Positions 1-5,106 are shown, counted from the stretch's first letter. The stretch: DNA of 5,106 bases from Acidobacteriota bacterium (GCA_023265215.1 JAHFUH010000432.1:1-5106), one strand, 5' to 3'. Notes: a model not told the origin generated them from the letters alone. Made by a program: numbers and translations.

Positions 1-23
1 GTCGTTTAGAATTCAAATAGAAG

Positions 24-46
24 TATTAAACGGCCCCAGGGGGGCC
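24..46 (-). terminator. Possible weak terminator of the AEC permease transcript
   Basis: Read on the minus strand, the hairpin GGCCCC-CCT-GGGGCC (46 to 32) is followed by G and then TTTAATA. The stem is strong, but the T-run is only three long before A residues interrupt it. It is the only one of the three hairpins here with any T-rich tail in the direction of the permease gene. The identification is tentative. Confidence 0.35.
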
Positions 47-105
47 TTCCTAACGCTAATGCCCTCCTCAGGAGGGCTTCCTGAGGCCACCCGCTCTGCG
101 GGTGG
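32..105. repeat. Cluster of three perfect short-loop GC-rich hairpins
   Basis: Three perfect inverted repeats stand in a row, each with a 3-nt loop. GGCCCC (32-37) pairs with GGGGCC (41-46). GCCCTCC (61-67) pairs with GGAGGGC (71-77). CCACCCGC (87-94) pairs with GCGGGTGG (98-105). An alternative pairing also exists between CCTCAGG (66-72) and CCTGAGG (80-86), so the middle of the cluster can fold in two ways. The cluster lies downstream of the stop codon of the minus-strand AEC permease gene, so it would sit in the 3' untranslated part of that transcript. Its function is inferred only: transcript 3'-end formation or a REP-like intergenic element are both possible. Confidence 0.8.
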
Positions 106-117
106 AGTGTTCACTTG

Positions 118-153
118 TCCGCGTTTTCCGTGTAATCCGCGAATTCCGCGTCC
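118..153. repeat. Four tandem 9-bp units of the form TCCGCGNNN
   Basis: Four contiguous 9-bp units are visible: TCCGCGTTT (118-126), TCCGTGTAA (127-135), TCCGCGAAT (136-144) and TCCGCGTCC (145-153). The first six bases are fixed except for one C-to-T change in unit 2; the last three vary. The block starts 12 nt before the coding end of the AEC permease (stop at 166) and follows directly on the hairpin cluster. Similar 9-10-bp-period intergenic arrays (TCTGTG/TCCGCG types) are familiar from several environmental bacterial phyla and have no agreed function; that comparison comes from memory and was not searched. Confidence 0.75.
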
Positions 154-165
154 CTGCTCTTTTCG

Positions 166-1092
166 CTAATTCTTAAGCAAGTAAGCGATAAGCGGTGTCA
201 GCGTTAGCGGGCTCAGAATAGTGGTCAAAACCACAACTCCGCTCACCAGCGTAGCATCCAAATCATATTCCACCGCGAGTACCGTAGTCGCAACCGCCGC
301 AGGCATTGACGCCTGAAGCACTGCAGCCTGGCGGGCCACTCCTGCGAGCCCAAGCAGACGAGCGACCAACAATGCCACCAGAGGTGTCCCAATCAACTGA
401 AGAAAAGCGGCCACCCCAATCAACAATGCCCGGTCTCGTGGCCAGGACTGGGCCGCTGCAACCTGCAGACCCAGGATCACCAGCATGAGCGGGATAGAAG
501 CATCCGCCAGCATTGTGACGGAACGATCCAAAAACAGGGGGATATGCCATGCTGTCTGGCGGACTGCCCAGGCTGCAATAAGGCCATAAAAGGCAGGAAC
601 AAACAGCAATTTCCGGAATGCGTGCGGAATCGAAAGCTTCCCCATTGAGGCAATCAAAACTCCCACGGTGTAAACAAGCACAGTACCGAAGACGAAACAA
701 GCCAGGGCTCGGGCCAGTGCGGCATCCCCGAAGGAGAATTTTGTAGCAGCCAGGCCATAATTCCCGCTGTTTACAAACATCGAAGCAACAACCAGGCTTG
801 CAATCAGCTTTCGCCCCGCACGCAAAGAAAGCCCCAACAGGAAAGATACGGCTCCAATCAAAATGCTCACCAAAACAGTAAATAATGCAATTCTGCCGAA
901 TTCGGCTCCAGGAATGCCGACGTTTTTCAATGAAACGAATACCAGGCAGGGGCTAAAAATATAAAAGGCAAGCCGGGTGGCTGTCTTGACATCCGGGTGA
1001 AGGGTTCGGCCTAAAACAAAACCGGTTGTTGCGCAAAGGAGTACGGGCAGGAGATTATCAATAAAAATATGCCCAATGATCGCAATTTCCAT
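166..1092 (-). CDS. AEC-family (auxin efflux carrier-like) membrane permease
   Basis: This 308-residue, very hydrophobic protein has about ten predicted membrane segments (roughly residues 10-28, 40-58, 68-90, 96-115, 128-149, 162-178, 194-213, 222-246, 255-275 and 283-304). The length and the 5+5 pattern fit the AEC/BART transporter superfamily. Family-like motifs include FYIFSPCLVF near 43-52, the NSGNYG turn at 108-113, MPAAVATT at 263-270 and the C-terminal helix with SPLTLTP at 294-300. Family members export or exchange organic acids and similar small anions (for example malate or malonate) across the inner membrane; the substrate cannot be read from sequence. The ATG at 1092 is chosen because AAGGTG (1103-1098) lies 5 nt upstream. 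The gene stands alone on this strand, divergent from the methyltransferase gene. The family call is firm; transport direction and substrate are unknown. Confidence 0.93.
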   Translation of the reverse strand: MEIAIIGHIFIDNLLPVLLCATTGFVLGRTLHPDVKTATRLAFYIFSPCLVFVSLKNVGIPGAEFGRIALFTVLVSILIGAVSFLLGLSLRAGRKLIASLVVASMFVNSGNYGLAATKFSFGDAALARALACFVFGTVLVYTVGVLIASMGKLSIPHAFRKLLFVPAFYGLIAAWAVRQTAWHIPLFLDRSVTMLADASIPLMLVILGLQVAAAQSWPRDRALLIGVAAFLQLIGTPLVALLVARLLGLAGVARQAAVLQASMPAAVATTVLAVEYDLDATLVSGVVVLTTILSPLTLTPLIAYLLKN

Positions 1093-1102
1093 AGGAACAC
1101 CT

Positions 1103-1131
1103 TTTTCTCCATGCGGGCCAGCAAGTATAAT
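1103..1131 (+). promoter_or_regulatory. Possible promoter of the methyltransferase/CoA-transferase unit
   Basis: A perfect TATAAT -10 box lies at 1126-1131. The -35 position at a 17-nt spacer is TTTTCT (1103-1108), a poor match within a pyrimidine-rich stretch. Transcription would start near 1138, leaving a leader of about 40 nt before the ATG at 1178. The box overlaps the in-frame ATG at 1130, which argues against that ATG as the translation start. Confidence 0.5.
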
Positions 1132-1152
1132 GCACAGTCACGCTTATGTTGC
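1124..1152 (-). promoter_or_regulatory. Possible promoter of the AEC permease gene
   Basis: On the minus strand a TATACT -10 box (1129-1124) matches the consensus at 5 of 6 positions. With a 17-nt spacer the -35 position is GCAACA (1152-1147), which matches at only 3 of 6. The -10 box is about 31 nt upstream of the permease start codon. It overlaps the plus-strand TATAAT box, so the two divergent promoters could compete for polymerase. Confidence 0.4.
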
Positions 1153-1177
1153 CCTTGAAAATGAACCGGTGAAAGAA

Positions 1178-2014
1178 ATGGAAAAGAGCACGAACTGGAA
1201 TGCCCTTTGGCAAGAGTTGGTCGAAATGAAGACAAGAAGTCATGAAAAAAGCCGCGCGGGAACAGAACAGGAAAAGGATGCCTGGTGCAAAAAGGCGCTC
1301 GAATTCAAGGAGGGAGTAAAACGCCGATGGTCCAAGCCGGATTCGAGCCGTGATTTTATCCTTTCCCAAATCAGCCCCGATTCAACAGTGCTGGATATCG
1401 GAGCCGGAGTCGGCGCCTGGTCCGCCCTATTGGCACGGAAGGCAAAAAACGTAACGGCGGTGGAACCTTCACCGTCTATGATCAACGTGATGCGGAACAG
1501 TCTGGCGGAAGAAGGGATCGCCAATGTTGCGATTGTTCAGGGCTCATGGCCTGACGTCCAGGTTGAACCGCATGATTATTCCCTTTGCTCTCATTCCATG
1601 TATGGCTATCCGGATTTGACCGGATTTGTCCGGCGCATGGTTGAAACAACAAGAAAAACCTGCTTCCTGCTTTTGCGCGCGCCCACACTGGACGGCGTCA
1701 GATCTGAAGCCGCGCGCCATATCTGGGGTCAGCCTCTTGACAGCCCGAATTTTACTATCGCTTTTAACATCCTTCTGCAGATGGGTATTTACGCAAATGT
1801 GCTGATGGAGAATACCGGCCTTTGGAAGCCGAGAAAAAGTGCAAGCCTGCAAGAAGCGCTGAAGGACCTGAAACGATATCTTGGCCTGGACAATGCTGCC
1901 GAGCACGAACCCTATTTGAAGGAACTGTTGAAGCACCGGCTGAAGCTGCAAGGCGGTTGTTATTTCTGGCCGCCGGAGGTGAGATCCGCTCTTGTATATT
2001 GGCAGGCAAAGTAA
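1178..2014 (+). CDS. Class I SAM-dependent methyltransferase, substrate unknown
   Basis: With the ATG at 1178 the protein has 278 residues. The SAM-binding glycine-rich motif I is VLDIGAGVGAW (residues 71-81). It is followed by VTAVEPSPSM (92-101), in which Glu96 is placed to contact the SAM ribose, and then VQGSWPDV (120-127) and a hydrophobic strand near CFLLLRAP (162-169). This order is the Rossmann-like class I fold. The N-terminal part (about 6-50) begins NWNALWQELVEMK and looks helical and charged. The C-terminal 100 residues probably form a substrate cap. The reading frame is open back to 1076, with earlier ATGs at 1076 and 1130. The start at 1178 is preferred because GGTGA (1168-1172) lies 5 nt upstream, the NWNxLW motif follows directly, and the two earlier ATGs lie at or upstream of the likely promoter. 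The CoA-transferase gene follows after 72 nt. The methyl acceptor cannot be predicted. Confidence 0.88.
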   Translation: MEKSTNWNALWQELVEMKTRSHEKSRAGTEQEKDAWCKKALEFKEGVKRRWSKPDSSRDFILSQISPDSTVLDIGAGVGAWSALLARKAKNVTAVEPSPSMINVMRNSLAEEGIANVAIVQGSWPDVQVEPHDYSLCSHSMYGYPDLTGFVRRMVETTRKTCFLLLRAPTLDGVRSEAARHIWGQPLDSPNFTIAFNILLQMGIYANVLMENTGLWKPRKSASLQEALKDLKRYLGLDNAAEHEPYLKELLKHRLKLQGGCYFWPPEVRSALVYWQAK

Positions 2015-2074
2015 CAAGAAAAATACTTTCGGTAAAGAATGGCTGTTTGATAAAGCTTATAGTGTTTGATCTTC

Positions 2075-2080
2075 TGGAGA
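2075..2080 (+). promoter_or_regulatory. Ribosome binding site fixing the CoA-transferase start
   Basis: TGGAGA lies 6 nt before the ATG at 2087. The in-frame ATG at 2066 has no comparable site, and it would add seven residues (MIFWRNF) that are not typical in front of the family's conserved N-terminus. Confidence 0.75.
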
Positions 2081-2086
2081 AACTTT

Positions 2087-3298
2087 ATGTCAAAAGTCCC
2101 ATTATCCGGCATCAAAGTGATCGAAATCTCCACGTTCCAGCAAGGCCCCGTAGCCGGCATGCGACTAGGGGACTTGGGAGCTGATGTAATTAAAATTGAA
2201 CCGAAGGAAGGCGACCCTGCCCGGCGTCACATCAAAACAATTGAGGCAGAATTTGGGGTGAAAGGCTTCAATTACTACTTTGAACATGCCAATCGCAACA
2301 AGCGAGGCATTATTCTGGACATGAAAAAACAAGAGGGAATGGACGTTTTTCTGAGGCTTATCGATTCGGCTGACGTGTTCCTAAACAATATGAGCATCGG
2401 AGCGCCCATTCGACTCGGCATCGGCCCCGAAGCTCTTCTTGCCCGCAACCCGCGACTCATTTTTGCCCAGTCTTCCGGATGGGGGCGTAAAGGCCCTTTG
2501 TCTAACAGCTTGTCTTTCGATTATACCGGGATAGCTCGTTCAGGCCTTATGATGGCAGCCGGGGAAGACAAGACACCTCCCTGCATGATTCTGCCTGGCT
2601 TAGGCGACGAATTGGGAGGCCTTCTTTGCGCCTGGGGAGTGAGCCTGGCCCTCTTTGCCCGCGAACGAACCGGCAAAGGACAGGTGGTTGATACTTCCCT
2701 CATGGGCAGTGTTGTCGCCATGCTGGGGCACTTGATATCGGGCACTGCCATGCTGCAACAGGAATTCCCCCGATTCATACGATCCAATGCAGGGAATGCT
2801 CTCTACAATCATTACCGCTGCAAAGATGATAAATGGATAGCCATTGCCCACCTCGATCCCGACCGCTGGTGGGCCAAAGTTTGCGGAGCTCTCGGAATCG
2901 AAAATTTGATAAACGACCCAAAATTTTCCACCTTCAGCGCACGTTCGGCCAACCGCAGGGATTTGGTAGCCATTTTCGACAATATCTTTGCCGGCAAAAC
3001 CAGGCAGGAGTGGATGAACATACTTGAAGAACACGGCTGCATTTTTACCCCGGTTCACAGCATCAGTGAAGTTGCCGAGGATCCGCAGTTGACGGCCAAT
3101 AATTATCTCATCAACATCGAACATCCCCTGTACGGGCCCCTCAAAACCATGGGATTCCCCTGGGATTTCAGCGAAACCCCGGCATCCTGGAGGAGAAAAG
3201 CCCCGGGATTGGGAGAGCATACGGAAGAGGTGCTGATCGAGATTGGCTACAGCCGGGAAGAAATAACAAAATTAAAGGAAAATCGTGCTATCTCATAA
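2087..3298 (+). CDS. CaiB/BaiF-type (class III) CoA-transferase
   Basis: The 403-residue length is normal for the family, which moves CoA between carboxylic acids through aspartyl-CoA and mixed-anhydride intermediates on one catalytic Asp. The N-terminal signature includes Gln18 in FQQGP (the position of Gln17 in formyl-CoA transferase) and GDLGADVIKIEP (28-39). NRNKRGIILDM follows at 69-79. The catalytic Asp is Asp174 in GLGDELGG, close to Asp169 of formyl-CoA transferase and of CaiB. TGKGQVVD follows at 195-202, and the C-terminal GLGEHTEEVL is at 374-383. All recognised active-site positions are kept, so the enzyme should be active. It is probably cytoplasmic and co-transcribed with the upstream methyltransferase, since no convincing separate promoter is visible in the 72-nt gap. 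Donor and acceptor acids are unknown; formate/oxalate, carnitine or aromatic acids cannot be told apart from sequence alone. Confidence 0.95.
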   Translation: MSKVPLSGIKVIEISTFQQGPVAGMRLGDLGADVIKIEPKEGDPARRHIKTIEAEFGVKGFNYYFEHANRNKRGIILDMKKQEGMDVFLRLIDSADVFLNNMSIGAPIRLGIGPEALLARNPRLIFAQSSGWGRKGPLSNSLSFDYTGIARSGLMMAAGEDKTPPCMILPGLGDELGGLLCAWGVSLALFARERTGKGQVVDTSLMGSVVAMLGHLISGTAMLQQEFPRFIRSNAGNALYNHYRCKDDKWIAIAHLDPDRWWAKVCGALGIENLINDPKFSTFSARSANRRDLVAIFDNIFAGKTRQEWMNILEEHGCIFTPVHSISEVAEDPQLTANNYLINIEHPLYGPLKTMGFPWDFSETPASWRRKAPGLGEHTEEVLIEIGYSREEITKLKENRAIS

Positions 3299-3299
3299 T

Positions 3300-3351
3300 A
3301 AAATGCCAAGGATTTCACTGAAAAAGCAAACGGTGAAATCCGTGGCGTTTT
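3300..3351. terminator. Long bidirectional intrinsic terminator between convergent genes
   Basis: The left arm (3300-3318) and right arm (3333-3351) are inverted copies of 19 nt. They pair with one mismatch (3309 against 3342) and one T-G wobble (3304 against 3347), around a 14-nt A-rich loop (3319-3332). The outer arms are AAAA and TTTT, so each strand ends in a T-run after the GC-containing stem. The hairpin starts 1 nt after the CoA-transferase stop (TAA, 3296-3298) and ends 5 nt before the stop codon of the opposing HAD-like gene (TAG, 3359-3357). It therefore serves both convergent transcripts. Confidence 0.9.
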
Positions 3352-3356
3352 AATTC

Positions 3357-4055
3357 CTAGCGGGAGCATTGGGAGGCGAGGTGGTCCGCTTTTCTTATGG
3401 TCGGCATCAGTTCAAATAGGGTTGGAGCTATCAGGTCCGCTTCGGACAGCCCGTCCTGCTGTCGAATTCCCCACCCACAGCCCACTGTCAGGATATCTTG
3501 ATTGTGGGCAGCCTGAAAATAATGGGAGCGGGTTCCGAGCGCCAGTGTTTCGCTCGGATTCACTTCTGCCTGGTATAGGATCTCCCCAAACATTTCATCC
3601 GCTTCTCCAATCCCGAATTCTTCCGTGCACAATGCTATTTGGAAGAGGTTGTCGAGTTGGTGCCGGTCATTTACAGCAACGAGATAATCCCTGCTTGCTT
3701 CTGCGCCCAGTGCTATTGCGGTATTTTCCTGACGGCAATTGGTAATGAAGGCTTCAATCCCAGGATACACTCGGCCGACTTCGCTTTCGATCAAGCGATC
3801 TTCATGGATGCGATATGCCTGCTGCAGATGTTCCAGCGTCTCTTCATTCAATCCTATTTCAAGAAATCTGGCCCAACGAAAGCCGTAATTGCTAAATCCC
3901 TCTTCCGCGTCGGATACATCCGGAACCCGGACACTCTGTGGAATAGCGTCGGCCAATGATATCAGGCCCTGGCGTAACGCCTTTACTTTTAAAATAGCAC
4001 AATCAAAAACAAGATAATCCAGGTCAAAAATAAGCAAACGAATATGCTGCAACAC
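3357..4055 (-). CDS. HAD-fold protein with degenerate catalytic motifs
   Basis: This 232-residue protein resembles phosphoglycolate-phosphatase-like HAD proteins in length and layout. Motif I is present as FDLD (Asp11, Asp13), but the usual GT after it is replaced by YL. A helical cap region (about 20-95) follows, then VYPGIEAF (97-103). The motif II strand AIALGAEA (113-120) lacks the expected Thr/Ser. The motif III region FGIGEADEMF (147-156) lacks the expected Lys of GKP. Motif IV reads LALGTRSHYF (171-180) where GDSxxD is expected, so both acidic residues are lost. CGWG (193-196) matches the late HAD strand. The fold is thus kept while metal and phosphate handling are probably lost, suggesting a binding or regulatory role or an unusual activity. 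The start is GTG at 4055, with AAGGCAGG (4070-4063) 7 nt upstream. The gene lies 89 nt downstream of the LysW-like gene on the same strand and is probably in one operon with it. The HAD fold is likely; the function is unknown. Confidence 0.82.
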   Translation of the reverse strand: MLQHIRLLIFDLDYLVFDCAILKVKALRQGLISLADAIPQSVRVPDVSDAEEGFSNYGFRWARFLEIGLNEETLEHLQQAYRIHEDRLIESEVGRVYPGIEAFITNCRQENTAIALGAEASRDYLVAVNDRHQLDNLFQIALCTEEFGIGEADEMFGEILYQAEVNPSETLALGTRSHYFQAAHNQDILTVGCGWGIRQQDGLSEADLIAPTLFELMPTIRKADHLASQCSR

Positions 4056-4144
4056 CTAAAAACCTGCCTTACGTTTTCATAGGGAAAAACAATTTTGCAC
4101 CGGACTGTAGGATGCAGGAAGAGGTTTCGGATCCAACCAGAAAG

Positions 4145-4393
4145 CTATTCTTCCTCTTCTTCCTTATCTTCATCATACTCCTCGTCATCGTCGTCCCATT
4201 CCTCTTCATCCTCATTATCGTCGAAGTGGAATTCGTCGTCGTCTTCGTCATCGATGGGCGCAAGATCGAACTCAACGGGATCAATGGATATCACTTCAAG
4301 TTCCACGCCGCATTCCGGGCAGGAGATTACTTCTCCCACATCTTCAAATTCCTCATCTTCGATAGCTGCTTCGCATTCCGGGCAGTAGCTCAC
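4145..4393 (-). CDS. LysW-like zinc-ribbon protein with extended acidic tail
   Basis: This small 82-residue protein has two CPEC knuckles, Cys4/Cys7 and Cys25/Cys28, separated by 17 residues, which should bind one zinc. ELEVISIDPVEFDLAP (31-46) matches the conserved core of LysW, the amino-group carrier of lysine and arginine synthesis (usually about 54 residues, ending EDWGE). From residue 48 to 82, 28 of 35 residues are Asp or Glu. The tail contains EEEWDDDD around Trp66 and ends in five Glu, so the canonical ending is absent. No LysX-type ligase or other carrier-pathway gene is in the window. The start is GTG at 4393 with a very strong GGAGG ribosome site (4404-4400) 6 nt upstream. Family membership is well supported. 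Carrier function is uncertain; it might instead bind metal or proteins, perhaps with the HAD-like protein encoded next. Confidence 0.87.
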   Translation of the reverse strand: MSYCPECEAAIEDEEFEDVGEVISCPECGVELEVISIDPVEFDLAPIDDEDDDEFHFDDNEDEEEWDDDDEEYDEDKEEEEE

Positions 4394-4396
4394 ATT

Positions 4397-4404
4397 CCAC
4401 CTCC
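4397..4404 (-). promoter_or_regulatory. Strong ribosome binding site of the LysW-like gene
   Basis: GGAGGTGG on the minus strand lies 3 nt before the GTG start (6 nt from the GGAGG core). This near-perfect complement to the 16S rRNA 3' end fixes a non-ATG start and suggests high translation. Confidence 0.8.
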
Positions 4405-4441
4405 AATAAAAGCCTTCCGGGTGACCCAGACTTTTTCAATT

Positions 4442-4469
4442 ATTATCACTCGAATTTTTTTTACGTCAA
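4442..4469 (-). promoter_or_regulatory. Probable sigma70-type promoter of the LysW-like/HAD operon
   Basis: On the minus strand TTGACG (4469-4464) and GATAAT (4447-4442) are separated by 16 nt; each matches the consensus at 5 of 6 positions. The spacer contains a run of eight A. The -10 box is 48 nt upstream of the GTG at 4393, giving a leader of about 40 nt that contains the strong ribosome site. Confidence 0.65.
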
Positions 4470-4494
4470 ATCAAATTGTCCAAGGATCGTTCCT

Positions 4495-4523
4495 TTGAGA
4501 CCTTTCAATAAATGTGCTACCAT
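4495..4523 (+). promoter_or_regulatory. Probable sigma70-type promoter of the secreted VWA-type gene
   Basis: TTGAGA (4495-4500) and TACCAT (4518-4523) are separated by 17 nt. A TGC directly before the -10 box gives an extended -10 (TGN) element. Transcription would start near 4530, leaving a leader of about 50 nt before the ATG at 4581. The promoter is divergent from, and about 25 nt apart from, that of the LysW-like gene. Confidence 0.65.
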
Positions 4524-4531
4524 TTCGCGGA

Positions 4532-4545
4532 GTCAAGCGTCAAGC
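4532..4545 (+). repeat. Tandem 7-bp direct repeat in a leader
   Basis: GTCAAGC occurs twice without a gap (4532-4538 and 4539-4545), directly after the predicted transcription start of the VWA-type gene. It could be a regulator site or chance. Confidence 0.4.
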
Positions 4546-4580
4546 AAGTTCTACAACAGCGGAGGCTTGGAGCGCCAGCC

Positions 4581-5106
4581 ATGAAATTTACTCGAATGAT
4601 AAATGCAATATTGGCGTTCAGCATCATAGCCTTGCTGGCGGCAACTCATCCGCTTAGATGGGCGGATTGTTTTTCACCGGCAACCGCTCGGGCGCAAGAC
4701 TCAAAGAGCGACAAGCCTCCTCTCCGGCGGCAAAGCCCCGATTCAGGCAAGCAAGAAGATCAGGACAGGCCCCGAGGAAAAACCGCAATTTCAGTATCAG
4801 TCGACCTAGTATCGCTTCAAGTCCTGGTGACGGACAAGAAAGGAAATATCGTCACCGGATTGAAACCTGAGAACTTTACCATCTATGAAGATAACGTCAA
4901 GCAGGAGATTACGAATTTCGCTCCAATTGATGCGAATATTACGGTGGTGGTGCTGGTTGAGTACAGCAAAATAATAACTATCGAGTTGCGAAACGAAATA
5001 TTCAATGCGGTATATACTTTTGCAAAAACCCTCCGGAAAGACGACTGGGTTGCCATGGTTGGCTATGACATGCGTCCAACCATATTGTGCGACTTTACGC
5101 AAGACC
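4581..5106 (+). CDS. Secreted VWFA-related (acidobacterial) domain protein, 3' truncated by window end
   Basis: The frame is open from the ATG at 4581 to the end of the window (175 complete codons). A GGAG ribosome site (4569-4572) lies 8 nt before the ATG. Residues 1-48 look like a signal peptide: MKFTRM, a hydrophobic core at 8-22 and ARA before Gln49 as a likely cleavage site. A charged, proline-containing linker follows (50-76). Then comes SVDLVSLQVLVTDKKGNIV (83-101) with the family's phrase TGLKPENFTIYEDNVKQEI (102-120), followed by the first VWA strand TVVVLVEYS (131-139) and a helix leading to DDWVAMVGYD (164-173). This order matches the 'VWFA-related Acidobacterial domain' family of exported proteins of unknown role. 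The metal-site motif DxSxS reads EYSKI (137-141), so metal binding is doubtful. Complete members are usually longer than what is seen here. The gene is divergent from the LysW-like operon. Confidence 0.88.
   Translation, partial: MKFTRMINAILAFSIIALLAATHPLRWADCFSPATARAQDSKSDKPPLRRQSPDSGKQEDQDRPRGKTAISVSVDLVSLQVLVTDKKGNIVTGLKPENFTIYEDNVKQEITNFAPIDANITVVVLVEYSKIITIELRNEIFNAVYTFAKTLRKDDWVAMVGYDMRPTILCDFTQD

Noticed and set aside
1..165. CRISPR array or riboswitch in the left intergenic region
   Set aside because: The repeat units are only 9 bp and contiguous, without spacers, and the hairpins do not match any riboswitch architecture I recognise.
1544..2017. Minus-strand open frame of 157 codons
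   Set aside because: It is antisense to the methyltransferase gene and shows no domain features.
2015..2086. Separate promoter for the CoA-transferase (TATAGT at 2058-2063, TTTGAT repeated at 2046 and 2065)
   Set aside because: No -35-like hexamer stands at 16-18 nt from TATAGT, and the short repeat alone is not evidence of an operator.
2690..2740. Apparent loss of the catalytic Asp in the CoA-transferase after TGKGQVVD
   Set aside because: On recounting, the family nucleophile lies earlier, in the GLGDELGG segment (Asp174), where it is present; the enzyme is not degenerate.
2600..3220. Minus-strand open frame of 206 codons
   Set aside because: It lies wholly opposite the well-supported CoA-transferase gene and shows no recognisable domain.
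4095..4388. Plus-strand serine-rich open frame of 97 codons
   Set aside because: It is the antisense of the acidic-tail coding region; its Ser runs are simply the reverse of GAA/GAC/GAT codons. The minus-strand frame has the CPEC motifs, a strong ribosome site and a promoter.
4806..5102. Minus-strand open frame of 98 codons
   Set aside because: It is antisense to the secreted VWA-type gene, whose plus-strand frame has a signal peptide, a ribosome site and family motifs.

Overview
The window looks like a piece of a bacterial chromosome, most likely from Acidobacteriota. The best taxonomic clue is the truncated gene at the right edge (from 4581). It encodes a secreted protein with the layout of the 'VWFA-related Acidobacterial domain' family. 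The other genes (AEC permease, methyltransferase, class III CoA-transferase, HAD-like protein, LysW-like protein) occur in many phyla. The assignment is an inference from one gene family; no rRNA or tRNA is present to confirm it.

Layout, left to right. 1-165 is non-coding and holds three perfect short-loop hairpins followed by four tandem 9-bp TCCGCG-type units. 166-1092 (minus) is an AEC-family permease. A short divergent promoter region (about 1093-1177) carries -10 boxes for both strands that overlap each other. Next come two plus-strand genes separated by 72 nt: a SAM-dependent methyltransferase (1178-2014) and a CaiB/BaiF-type CoA-transferase (2087-3298). A long, nearly symmetrical hairpin (3300-3351) fills the gap between this pair and the convergent minus-strand genes, and probably stops transcription from both sides. 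The minus-strand genes, in transcription order, are a small LysW-like zinc-ribbon protein with a long acidic tail (4393-4145) and a HAD-fold protein that has lost most of its catalytic motifs (4055-3357). Their promoter region (4394-4580) is shared with the divergent secreted VWA-type gene, which runs off the right end.

How the genes may work together. The CoA-transferase and methyltransferase probably form one transcript, but nothing here identifies their substrates. The LysW-like protein and the degenerate HAD protein form the least ordinary unit: a probable two-gene operon with its own promoter. LysW proteins normally carry amino-acid intermediates on a C-terminal glutamate during lysine or arginine synthesis. 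This one lacks the usual ending and has none of the LysX/LysZ/LysY/LysJ/LysK partner genes in view. No mobile element, CRISPR array, RNA gene or phage gene was found. I do not see a clear new defence or biosynthetic system; the LysW-like/HAD pair and the left-edge repeat cluster most deserve follow-up.
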